Made by a program: the position numbers and the translations under genes
DNA from: Candidatus Hydrogenedentota bacterium
GTDB taxonomy: Bacteria; Hydrogenedentota; Hydrogenedentia; Hydrogenedentales; SLHB01
DNA: 9,483 nucleotides
Direction of reading: 5' to 3'
NCBI GenBank assembly: GCA_022706165.1
Contig: JAKJDA010000001.1
Coordinates: forward strand, 44,008-53,490
Part shown: positions 1 through 6,423 of the stretch, piece after piece
How the letters are laid out: every line of letters starts with the position of its first letter
Numbering within the stretch: position 1 is the first letter of the stretch
Notes under the pieces: generated by a model
Told to the model about the DNA's origin: nothing
Databases searched by the model: none
What the model saw: the letters and a program-made list of their open reading frames with translations, nothing else

Positions 1-1
1 A

Positions 2-496
2 ACCTATCCGCTGCCGGAAGCCCAACTCGACCGGTTCATGCTCAAGCTCAAGGTCGTGTACCCGACGAAGGCCGAAGAGCGCGAGATCATGGACCGCGTG
101 GACATTCTTCATGCCGCCGAAGTCCATCCCGTCGTGATGAAGCGCGAGATTGTCGAGGCGCGCGAAGTGGTCAACCAGATTTACGTCGACGACAAGGCGA
201 AAAACTACATCGTCGACATTGTCCAAGCGACGCGCCACCCGGACGCGTTCGGCTTGACGAACCTCAAGAACCTGATCGAGTATGGCGCGTCGCCCCGCGC
301 GACGATCTACCTCCAACAGGCGGCGCGCGCCTTGGCCTTCCTCCAGGGCGAAGGCAACGTCTTCCCGAACGACGTCAAGCAAGTGGCCATGGACGTCCTG
401 CGTCACCGCGTCGTGATCACGTACGAGGCGGAAGCCGAAAACATGACCAGCGAAGACATCATCCGGCGTATCCTCGAAACCGTCCCCGTGCCGTAA
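2..496 (+). CDS. moxR: MoxR-family AAA+ ATPase, C-terminal part (5' truncated by window)
   Basis: The open frame enters from before base 1, and 164 residues are visible up to the TAA at 494-496. It begins [16 protein letters not shown], a hallmark of MoxR ATPases lying after the Walker B and sensor 1 region. The GASPRA segment further on is the sensor 2 arginine region of the lid domain (AAA_lid_2 type). The Walker A and B motifs lie outside the window. MoxR proteins are cytoplasmic AAA+ ATPases thought to act as chaperones that mature or activate VWA-domain partners, and they are typically encoded next to DUF58 and Bat genes, as here. The ATG at 38 is an internal methionine, not the start. 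In related operons the DUF58 gene usually follows directly; here a GxxExxY cassette intervenes. The family call is secure; the precise client is inferred from context. Confidence 0.95.
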   Translation, partial: TYPLPEAQLDRFMLKLKVVYPTKAEEREIMDRVDILHAAEVHPVVMKREIVEAREVVNQIYVDDKAKNYIVDIVQATRHPDAFGLTNLKNLIEYGASPRATIYLQQAARALAFLQGEGNVFPNDVKQVAMDVLRHRVVITYEAEAENMTSEDIIRRILETVPVP

Positions 497-512
497 GAGA
501 AGAATTAAGACT

Positions 513-552
513 CACCACGGAGACACAGAGGGCACGGAGAAAACACGGAGAA
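513..552 (+). repeat. left inverted repeat of the GxxExxY cassette
   Basis: It begins CACCACGGAGACAC and is built from imperfect copies of CACGGAGA. Its reverse complement recurs at 1014-1053, with the only mismatch at A527 opposite C1039. Similarity continues weakly outward to about base 507. It starts 16 bases after the moxR stop codon. Confidence 0.93.
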
Positions 553-576
553 GAAGAGAGTAGGGGAAAGAGAACA

Positions 577-972
577 ATGCGGTTGGATGTGGACAGGGAG
601 CGGGCGAACGAGATAGCGGGACTTCTTATTGGGGCTGCTATCGAAGTGCATAGAGAGCTTGGCCCTGGGCTACTTGAATCGACATATGAGGAGTGCCTAT
701 GTAAGGAGTTGGAACTACGGGGAATCCAACACCAACGACAAGTGGCGCTTCCGGTCACCTACAAAGGTGTCCGCGTTGATTGCGGCTATCGTATGGATGT
801 TTTGGTCGAAGATACAGTGGTTGTTGAATTGAAGGCAGTTGAAGATATCGAGCCCATATACAAAGCGCAGTTGCTGACGTATCTCCGTCACAGTAATCGG
901 TGGTTGGGCCTGCTTATCAACTTCAACGTTCCGGTGCTCAAAGATGGAATCACACGGTTGGTCAATGGTTAG
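577..972 (+). CDS. GxxExxY-family protein (PD-(D/E)XK nuclease-like)
   Basis: This is a 131-residue protein of usual length for the GxxExxY family. The namesake motif is G31-LL-E34-ST-Y37. A PD-(D/E)XK-type core follows: D74 in YRMDVLVED, then E84 and K86 in VVELKAVE. Q98 in the AQLLTYLR helix and a C-terminal [15 protein letters not shown] strand-loop are also typical. The fold predicts metal-dependent nuclease-like activity, but I know of no established function for the family. The start at 577 has a purine-rich GGGGAAAGAG stretch (563-572) in ribosome-binding position. The gene has lower GC than its neighbours and is enclosed by inverted repeats, so it looks like a passenger in the Bat operon, not part of it. 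The key residues appear intact, so it is probably not a decayed copy. Confidence 0.9.
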   Translation: MRLDVDRERANEIAGLLIGAAIEVHRELGPGLLESTYEECLCKELELRGIQHQRQVALPVTYKGVRVDCGYRMDVLVEDTVVVELKAVEDIEPIYKAQLLTYLRHSNRWLGLLINFNVPVLKDGITRLVNG

Positions 973-1013
973 AGGACGTTCAATAAGCGAGAAGGACCGC
1001 ACACAGGCGCTCT

Positions 1014-1053
1014 TTCTCCGTGTTTTCTCCGTGCCCTCCGTGTCTCCGTGGTG
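1014..1053 (-). repeat. right inverted repeat of the GxxExxY cassette
   Basis: This is the reverse complement of 513-552 at 39 of 40 positions. On the + strand it ends CTCCGTGGTG, 8 bases before the DUF58 start codon at 1062. If read in frame from the ATG at 1020 it would encode FSPCPPCLRGESS, a non-homologous N-terminal extension on the DUF58 protein that should not be annotated as protein. Confidence 0.93.
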
Positions 1054-1054
1054 A
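1050..1054 (+). promoter_or_regulatory. Shine-Dalgarno-like GGTGA formed by the right repeat end
   Basis: GGTGA can pair with the 5' part of the anti-Shine-Dalgarno sequence. It lies 7 bases before the ATG at 1062 and is formed by the last bases of the right inverted repeat plus one flanking base. It supports 1062 over 1020 as the DUF58 start and suggests that the cassette end supplies this gene's ribosome binding site. It is short, so chance cannot be excluded. Confidence 0.45.
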
Positions 1055-1061
1055 ATCTTCA

Positions 1062-1940
1062 ATGATACCTCAGGAAGTCATTCAACAGATTCGCCGGATA
1101 CAAATCCGGACGAGCCATGTCGTGAACGACATCCTCGCGGGCCAGTATGAGAGCGTGTTCAAGGGCCGTGGGATGGAGTTCAAAGAGGTGCGCGAGTACG
1201 TGCCGGGCGACGATATCCGGACGATCGACTGGAACGTGACCGCGCGCACCGGAGCGCCGTATGTGAAGCTGCTCGCCGAGGAGCGCGAGTTGACGGTGAT
1301 GCTGATGGTCGATGCGAGCGCCTCGGGCCATTTCGGCAGTATGACGCGTTTCAAGAACGAACTCGCGGCGGAATTGTGCGCGGTCCTCGCGTTTTCGGCC
1401 ATCAAGAACAACGATAAAGTCGGCTTGATTGTCTTCACGGACGATGTCGAGTTGTACGTGCCGCCTGCGAAAGGCCGTCGGCACGTGCTGCGCGTGATTC
1501 GCGAGGCGCTCTACTTCAAGCCGAAAGGCCGCGGAACGAACATCCCGCGCGCACTGCATTTCTTGAACGGCGTCACGCGGCGCCGCGCGGTGACGTTTCT
1601 CGTGTCGGATTTCATGGCCGACGATTACGAGACGCCGCTACGCATTGCGAACCGGCGGCACGACATAATCGCGGTTTCAATTACGGATCCGCGTGAGGAG
1701 CAACTGCCCAATATCGGTCTCATTGCCGTGTGCGATGCCGAGTCCGGGCGCGAGACCGTGGTAGACACCGGCGACAAGTCCGTGCGCGACGCCTATGCCA
1801 AGGAAGCGGCGGCGCGTGCGCGTGCGCGCGATCAGGTGTTTCAGCGGACGCGCGTCGACGCGATTCGCGTGCGAACGGACAAGCCGTATGTCGAGGAAAT
1901 ATACCGGTTCTTCCGCATGCGCGAGCGGCGGTATGCGTAA
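1062..1940 (+). CDS. DUF58 domain protein (VWA-like, MoxR partner)
   Basis: The product has 292 residues. The N-terminal half carries the family signature VFKGRGMEFKEVREYVPGDDIRTIDWNVTAR (about residues 32-62; only the pattern is given). A VWA-like core follows with MIDAS residues D84-x-S86-x-S88, T159 in GRGTNI and D183 in VSDF, so metal binding looks intact. No signal peptide or membrane helix is present, so the protein is cytoplasmic. DUF58 proteins are paired with MoxR across bacteria and are thought to be its adaptors or clients. The ATG at 1062 is chosen because MIPQEVIQQIRRIQIRT is the typical family start; the upstream ATG at 1020 only reads through the inverted repeat. An AAGGAG-containing stretch at its stop codon leads into the next gene. 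Confidence 0.93.
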   Translation: MIPQEVIQQIRRIQIRTSHVVNDILAGQYESVFKGRGMEFKEVREYVPGDDIRTIDWNVTARTGAPYVKLLAEERELTVMLMVDASASGHFGSMTRFKNELAAELCAVLAFSAIKNNDKVGLIVFTDDVELYVPPAKGRRHVLRVIREALYFKPKGRGTNIPRALHFLNGVTRRRAVTFLVSDFMADDYETPLRIANRRHDIIAVSITDPREEQLPNIGLIAVCDAESGRETVVDTGDKSVRDAYAKEAAARARARDQVFQRTRVDAIRVRTDKPYVEEIYRFFRMRERRYA

Positions 1941-1958
1941 AGGAGATGGCGCAGCATC

Positions 1959-3269
1959 ATGAGCGACCAAACGCCAGAACGTCTTCAAGCCTTCCGGGCG
2001 CAGTATCAACCGCCGGCGCGATCGGGGCGCGGGTGGTTTGTCGTGTTGACGCTGCTGCTGGTTGCGGGATTTGCAGGAGTCTTTGCGCTGTTGCTTGTGC
2101 CGTCGTCGCCGGTTCGTAAGGGGGCGGTCCCGGCGGGCGCGTCTGCCGGGCTCGACGCCGAAACACAGCGCCAATACGCCGCGTACCTTGCCGAAAAGAA
2201 CCTGCCGCAAGAGGCCATCGCCGCGTACGAGGCCTATCTCGGCAAGGCCCCGCTCGACAACGATGCCCGCGCGAAAATCCAACTGGGCATTGCGAAACTG
2301 GCGATCGATAGCAAACAATACGAACGGGCCCTGGCGAATTTGTATCAGGCGGAAATGCTTGCGCCGAAGTCCGACCTCAAACCGGAAATCGACAAACGCA
2401 TTGTGCAGTGTTTGGATGTGCTCGGACGATCGTCCGACCTCAAGCGCGAACTCAAAGGACGCACGAGTCTCAAACGTACCGCGCAAGATCTAAAGCCAGG
2501 CGAAACCGTCCTGGCGGAGTTCATCGGTCAGGTCATCACCGATCGCGATCTGGACAACGAGATCGACAAATTGCCTGCGTCCGCGCGCAAAACGTTCGAC
2601 GATCCGGAGAAGCGTAAGGACCTGCTGAAGAACATGGTCGTCGAGCGGGTATTGCTCGACAAAGCCGTGCGGCAGGGGCTTGATGAGGATCCGAAGATAC
2701 AGGAACAGTTGGCGCAAGAGCGCGATCAACTCATCGTGCGCAGACTGATCGAAGACCAAGTGCGTTCAAAGGTCATCGTTACGCCCGAGGACGCGGAGCG
2801 CTTCTACAAGGCGGAGTCGGCGCGGTTCACGACGCCTGGATCCGCCGAGGTGCGCGTTGAGTCGGCGGCAACGAAGCAGGATGCGGAAGCGATACAGGAA
2901 TGGAAGCAAGCGCCGGTGACGGTGCGCGAAGGCGGGCGGTTGCCGAATGTCGCGAAGAGTGATGATTTCGTGAAGGACATTTTCGTGGCGGACGCGGGCA
3001 AGCGCGTTGGTCCGACGGAGATCGACGGGAAGTGGTATATCGCCGAGGTGGTGTCGAAAAAACCGGCACAGGTGCATCCGTACGAGGAAGTGAAGGACCA
3101 AGCCTTGCAGATGCTCCAATATCAAAAGGAACAGGAGCAGTTGCAGGACTTGTTGGATGAAACATTGAAGTCGCAGGGCGTCGCGTTGCACCTGGAACGG
3201 CTTGCTCCGTCCGAAGGCAGCGCGACTCCGTCGGCGACATCGGCATCGGAAGTAAAAGCATCATCATGA
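1959..3269 (+). CDS. membrane-anchored TPR / SurA-PpiC-like protein with degenerate parvulin domain
   Basis: The product has 436 residues in four parts. Residues 1-25 are a short cytoplasmic leader. Residues 26-47 form one hydrophobic helix (signal anchor), placing the rest in the periplasm. Residues 68-160 are TPR-like helices (QRQYAAYLAEKNLPQEAIAAYEAYL; ALANLYQAEMLAP). Residues 184-275 resemble the SurA N-terminal chaperone domain (VLAEFIGQVITDRDLDNEI, then RKDLLKNMVVERVLLDKAV). Residues 289-370 have parvulin-like order (FTTPGSAEVRVES, then GGRLPNVAKSDDF, then WYIAEVVSKKPAQ) but lack the usual ARHILV histidine strand and the GGDLG segment. It may therefore be a chaperone without prolyl isomerase activity. 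An AGGAG at 1941-1945 lies 13 bases before the ATG, and the stop overlaps the next start. Such a gene is not part of the standard Bat set. It may fold or hold periplasmic parts of the complex; that role is inferred. Confidence 0.8.
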   Translation: MSDQTPERLQAFRAQYQPPARSGRGWFVVLTLLLVAGFAGVFALLLVPSSPVRKGAVPAGASAGLDAETQRQYAAYLAEKNLPQEAIAAYEAYLGKAPLDNDARAKIQLGIAKLAIDSKQYERALANLYQAEMLAPKSDLKPEIDKRIVQCLDVLGRSSDLKRELKGRTSLKRTAQDLKPGETVLAEFIGQVITDRDLDNEIDKLPASARKTFDDPEKRKDLLKNMVVERVLLDKAVRQGLDEDPKIQEQLAQERDQLIVRRLIEDQVRSKVIVTPEDAERFYKAESARFTTPGSAEVRVESAATKQDAEAIQEWKQAPVTVREGGRLPNVAKSDDFVKDIFVADAGKRVGPTEIDGKWYIAEVVSKKPAQVHPYEEVKDQALQMLQYQKEQEQLQDLLDETLKSQGVALHLERLAPSEGSATPSATSASEVKASS

Positions 3270-4246
3270 AGTGGATGAGCATTCTGGCCGCGATCGCGTT
3301 TTGCGCCGTTGCCTACGCGGAGCCAGAAAACAGCGCAGGCGCACAAGGAACGGGCGGCATCGTCGATACGCCCGCGCCGGTCGACGTGCGCGTGTTGCTC
3401 GAACCCAACGTCATACCATTCCATCGGCAGGCGAAGTTCACGATTAGCGTGGAGGGTCCTGCGGATATGCCCGTAGAGATTGCGCCGATGGGTGGCAAGT
3501 TCGGCGGACTCGATATCTATGGTCAGCCGAAGCAAGATGTGCAGGCGCTGCGCGGCGGCCGCAAGCGCACATCCATCGCGTACGCAATTGAGCCAGTGTT
3601 CGCGGGCGTGTATGCCATCGCGCCGGTGGAAGTCACCTGGAACCAGACCAATAAACTGAAAACGCCGTCTCCTGCGTTGCGCGTCCGCGAACTCACGGAC
3701 GAAGAGAAACAACAGGTCGCGCAATTCAACGCGGCGGCCGGGCCAGTCGACGCGCCTTTTGTGCGGACAGTGTATGTTTGGGTTGGCGCAGGCGTTCTCG
3801 CGGTCCTTGCCGTTGGGTTGTTGGCGTGGCTGTTTTTGTGCCGCCGCAAGAAGGTGGTCGCGCCGCCGCCCGCGTTGGCGTGGGAAGTGGCCTATGCGCG
3901 ACTGCGTGCGCTCGACGAACGACACTACGCACAGGCAGGCGAGTTCGAACCGTTTTATGTCGAGCTGTCGAGCATCTTGCGGCATTACATCGAAGACCGG
4001 TACCGGCTGCACGCGCCCGAACAGACGACGCCAGAGTTCTTGGCGGCGTCTTCGGCGAGCGGCGTTTTTTCGCCCGAGCAGCAGCGGCTGCTTACGGCTT
4101 TTCTGCGGCATAGCGATCGCGTGAAGTTCGCAAAGCACACGCCCGCAACGGCGGACATGGAGCAGCATTTTGCGGACGTCCTGCGCTTCGTCGACGAGAC
4201 GGTTCCGAAGCCAGAGCCCGCGTCCTCGCAGGAGGCCGCGGCATGA
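3266..4246 (+). CDS. DUF4381-like membrane protein of the Bat operon
   Basis: The product has 326 residues. Residues 1-18 form a signal peptide (MKWMSILAAIAFCAVAYA, cut before EP). Residues about 38-142 form a beta-rich periplasmic domain that starts VDVRVLLEPNVIPFHRQAKFTISVEGP. Residues 169-191 are a membrane helix followed by CRRKK, so the C-terminal part is cytoplasmic. That part (about 203-312) holds FEPFYVELSSILRHYIEDRYRLHAPEQTT (pattern only), typical of DUF4381 proteins encoded between DUF58 and BatA. The plan resembles a short BatD. Its start overlaps the previous stop (ATGA at 3266-3269) and its own stop overlaps the BatA start. The methionine at residue 4 could be an alternative start, but residue 1 adds the lysine expected in a signal peptide. 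The family call is good; the function is unknown beyond membership in this complex. Confidence 0.8.
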   Translation: MKWMSILAAIAFCAVAYAEPENSAGAQGTGGIVDTPAPVDVRVLLEPNVIPFHRQAKFTISVEGPADMPVEIAPMGGKFGGLDIYGQPKQDVQALRGGRKRTSIAYAIEPVFAGVYAIAPVEVTWNQTNKLKTPSPALRVRELTDEEKQQVAQFNAAAGPVDAPFVRTVYVWVGAGVLAVLAVGLLAWLFLCRRKKVVAPPPALAWEVAYARLRALDERHYAQAGEFEPFYVELSSILRHYIEDRYRLHAPEQTTPEFLAASSASGVFSPEQQRLLTAFLRHSDRVKFAKHTPATADMEQHFADVLRFVDETVPKPEPASSQEAAA

Positions 4247-5298
4247 TGCATCCGTTTTCTCTCTTCAGTTTTAGCGCATTGCTGCACCCGTGGTTTCTCG
4301 TGTTGCTCGTCGTTCCGTTGCTGGTGCTCCTGGCGGAGACAACCGCGCGTTCGGCGGGCGCGCTGAATGTTTCGACGGGCGATACGTTGGCGCGCATTCG
4401 CGGACGCAGGCGCGCCTTTATGCGCAGACTTCCGGCCGTTTTGCGCGTCGCCGGGCTTGTCCTGCTCATTATCGCGATGGCGCGGCCTGTGCGCGGTTTG
4501 CAGCCGCGCCGGGACAGTCAGAACGTTATCGACATCATGCTATGCATCGACGTTTCTGGCAGCATGCGCGCGATGGATTTCGTCGCACAGGGCGCGCAAC
4601 GCGATCGTCTCACGGTGACAAAGGACGCGGTATGCGATTTCATCGAGAAGCGCAAGAACCGCGTCGGGGATCGCTTCGGCATCGATCGCATCGGCCTGAT
4701 TTTGTATGCGGGGTACGCGTGGACGCAGTGTCCGCTGACGCTTGACTACGATGTCCTGAGACGCGAGGTCGCCTTGGCGGCCATCGATGACGAAGACCCC
4801 AAAAAGAACGGGACCGCGATTGGGTCAGCCATAGGTTTGGCGGCGAGCAAACTGCGCAAGTCCGAGGCGAAAAGCAAGGTTGTCGTGCTGCTCACCGATG
4901 GACGCAACAACGCGGGCGAGCTTGACCCGATCACCGCCGCGCAGATCGCCAGCGATTTTGGCGTGCGCATCTACACCATCGGCGCGGGCACCGGCGGCGA
5001 AGTGCTTATCCCCACGCGCAGCCTGTTCGGCACAGTGATGCAGCCAACAAATTTGCCTATTGACGAGGATACGCTGAAGAAAATCGCCGCGACGACCAGC
5101 GGACGCTATTTCCGCGCCGCCGACACGGAATCGCTCGAGGGGGCGTATGACGAAATCAACAAACTCGAAAAGAGCGAGATTCAGATTGACGATTATTATG
5201 AACACGAGGACGTATTTGCGCCGTGGGCGATCCTAGGCGGCGCGGCGCTGGCGGCGTCGTTGTTTTCAAGACGTATGTGGTTCGAGACTGTCCCGTGA
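4243..5298 (+). CDS. batA: BatA-like membrane VWA protein
   Basis: The product has 351 residues. Two N-terminal membrane helices (about 12-32 and 64-80) are joined by a basic loop, followed by a VWA domain (about 95-310) and a C-terminal membrane helix (about 327-344). The MIDAS is complete: D103-V-S105-G-S107, T191 in NGTAIGSA and D219 in LLTDGRNN. The CPLTLDYD segment at 163-170 is shared with the following VWA protein and is characteristic of Bat VWA domains. The start has a strong AGGAGG at 4230-4235, 7 bases ahead, and overlaps the DUF4381 stop by 4 bases; the second codon is also ATG. A short in-frame duplication (residues 143-152, DRFGI then DRIGL) is unusual. The domain probably binds partner proteins through a metal ion at the membrane face. 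Confidence 0.92.
   Translation: MMHPFSLFSFSALLHPWFLVLLVVPLLVLLAETTARSAGALNVSTGDTLARIRGRRRAFMRRLPAVLRVAGLVLLIIAMARPVRGLQPRRDSQNVIDIMLCIDVSGSMRAMDFVAQGAQRDRLTVTKDAVCDFIEKRKNRVGDRFGIDRIGLILYAGYAWTQCPLTLDYDVLRREVALAAIDDEDPKKNGTAIGSAIGLAASKLRKSEAKSKVVVLLTDGRNNAGELDPITAAQIASDFGVRIYTIGAGTGGEVLIPTRSLFGTVMQPTNLPIDEDTLKKIAATTSGRYFRAADTESLEGAYDEINKLEKSEIQIDDYYEHEDVFAPWAILGGAALAASLFSRRMWFETVP
4669..4698 (+). repeat. 15-bp in-frame tandem duplication inside the BatA-like gene
   Basis: Two adjacent 15-base units (4669-4683 and 4684-4698) match at 12 of 15 positions, and the first 12 bases match at 11 of 12. They encode DRFGI and DRIGL at the start of a VWA core strand. The BatB-like protein has only one such unit at the same place (SGDRFGLIAFAG). 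Confidence 0.6.
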
Positions 5299-5328
5299 TG
5301 GCGTGAAAGGCCAAACAGGAACGCAGGC

Positions 5329-6423
5329 ATGGCGCTGAAATTCGCATTTCCGACGAGCCAGTTGCACTGGTGGCTGTTGATGGCCGCCGGATTCATCGCG
5401 CTTGTCGTGTGGTTGTTGGCGGCGTTGGAGCGCCGGCGCCGCGCGCGGCTCGATCTGTTCGTGGCCGCGACGCTGGCTTCGCGGTTACTGCCGGGCTACG
5501 ATGCCGCTGTCCGCAAACCGCTGTTCTGGTTGACCGTGATCGGGTTCGCCGCGCTGACGATCGCCTTGGCGCAGCCGCGCTGGGGCCAAGCTTGGCAGGA
5601 GACACAACGCGAGAGCCGGGACATTTTGGTGCTGTTGGACACGTCCGAGAGCATGAACGCCGCCAATCCGCTGCCAACACGGATGCACCGCGCGAAACAA
5701 AAAATCCTATCACTCCTCGAGAAGCGCTCGGGCGATCGCTTTGGGCTGATCGCCTTTGCGGGGGCGGCGGAGCTGCAATGCCCCTTGACCCTCGATCACG
5801 GCTATTTCCGAGCCGTGCTCAATGCCGTCGATACCGACACAATCAGCCGGAAAGGAACGGATATCGCCTCGGCCCTGGCGACCGCCGTCAAGACGTTTCA
5901 AAAAGACGAGGAAAGCACCGGATATGCGAACAAAGACACGCGCGCCGTTTTTCTGATTTCCGATGGCGAGCAAGTTTCGGGCGACGCAGTCAAAGCGGCG
6001 GAGGCGGCTTCGAAGTACGCGCACGTGATTGTCATGGGCGTGGGCGATCCAAACGGCACGGAGTTGAAAATGCCCGATATCATGGGCCGATATCGGACTG
6101 TCATGGACGGCGGCAAGCCGCACATCTCGAAGCTGGACGAGGAGACCCTGCGGAAAGTTGCGGCGGCGGGCAATGGGGCGTATACGCGCGCGATCATCGA
6201 GTCCTGGGACGTGGACCAGATTCACGAACGCATCGACACGTTGGCGCGGCGCAGCATGGAGAGCGATATTCGCTATCGCCTGGTGAACCGCTACCAATGG
6301 CCGTTGGCGGTTGCGCTGTTCTGCTTCGCGGGCGAAGGCGCATGGCTCGCGGCGATGCCGTGGGTGCGCCGGTGGCGGCTGCATCGGCAGGCGCGCGTCG
6401 CAGGAGAGCCAGATCATGCGTAA
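5329..6423 (+). CDS. batB: BatB-like membrane VWA protein
   Basis: The product has 364 residues with the same plan as the preceding gene: membrane helices at about 11-31 and 65-82, a VWA domain at about 97-310, and a C-terminal helix at about 322-343. The MIDAS is complete: D104-T-S106-E-S108, T177 in KGTDIASA and D212 in LISDGEQ. The sequence LQCPLTLDHGYFRAVLNAVDTDTI (149-172, pattern only) is typical of Bat VWA proteins. AGGA at 5317-5320 serves the ATG at 5329, after a 30-base gap that is the largest between DUF58 and BatE. It differs from the BatA-like copy in its loops and in DTSESM versus DVSGSM. The two are old paralogues and probably form a pair in the complex. Confidence 0.92.
   Translation: MALKFAFPTSQLHWWLLMAAGFIALVVWLLAALERRRRARLDLFVAATLASRLLPGYDAAVRKPLFWLTVIGFAALTIALAQPRWGQAWQETQRESRDILVLLDTSESMNAANPLPTRMHRAKQKILSLLEKRSGDRFGLIAFAGAAELQCPLTLDHGYFRAVLNAVDTDTISRKGTDIASALATAVKTFQKDEESTGYANKDTRAVFLISDGEQVSGDAVKAAEAASKYAHVIVMGVGDPNGTELKMPDIMGRYRTVMDGGKPHISKLDEETLRKVAAAGNGAYTRAIIESWDVDQIHERIDTLARRSMESDIRYRLVNRYQWPLAVALFCFAGEGAWLAAMPWVRRWRLHRQARVAGEPDHA
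6402..6406 (+). promoter_or_regulatory. Shine-Dalgarno AGGAG deciding the BatC start
   Basis: AGGAG lies 9 bases before the ATG at 6416, which opens a clear signal peptide. The longer frame from 6311 would add 35 cysteine- and arginine-rich residues unlike any secretion signal, so 6416 is preferred. Confidence 0.75.

Larger units (their letters stand above)
513..1053. mobile_element. GxxExxY cassette bounded by 40-bp inverted repeats
   Basis: A 541-bp block with near-perfect terminal inverted repeats (513-552 and 1014-1053, 39 of 40 positions paired) holds one gene, a GxxExxY protein. It sits between moxR and the DUF58 gene, which are normally adjacent. A hand count gives about 50% GC for 601-960 (181/360), against about 64% for 1141-1320 in the next gene (115/180), which suggests a separate origin. 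I see no transposase and no clear target-site duplication. How it moves is therefore unknown, and 'mobile' is an inference from structure, composition and position. It could instead be a dispersed genomic repeat that carries this gene family. Confidence 0.6.

Noticed and set aside
497..576. Possible promoter or terminator between moxR and the GxxExxY gene
   Set aside because: No convincing -35/-10 pair and no hairpin followed by a T run is visible; the only structure is the left inverted repeat.
973..1013. Possible terminator or target-site duplication next to the GxxExxY gene
   Set aside because: No hairpin with a T tract is present, and the bases just outside the two repeats share no clear direct duplication.
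1020..1061. 14-residue N-terminal extension of the DUF58 protein starting at 1020
   Set aside because: These codons only translate the inverted repeat (FSPCPPCLRGESS), and the typical DUF58 N-terminus begins at 1062.
715..1062. Minus-strand 115-residue frame starting [16 protein letters not shown]
   Set aside because: Its start is the translated inverted repeat and the rest is antisense to the well-supported GxxExxY gene; it shows no family features.
3122..4168. Minus-strand 348-residue frame
   Set aside because: It is antisense to the DUF4381-like gene, basic and Arg/His-rich with no recognisable motif, as expected for a high-GC shadow frame.
6311..6415. Upstream extension of BatC to an ATG at 6311
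   Set aside because: It would overlap BatB by over 100 bases and add 35 Cys/Arg-rich residues before a clear signal peptide; the AGGAG at 6402-6406 supports 6416.
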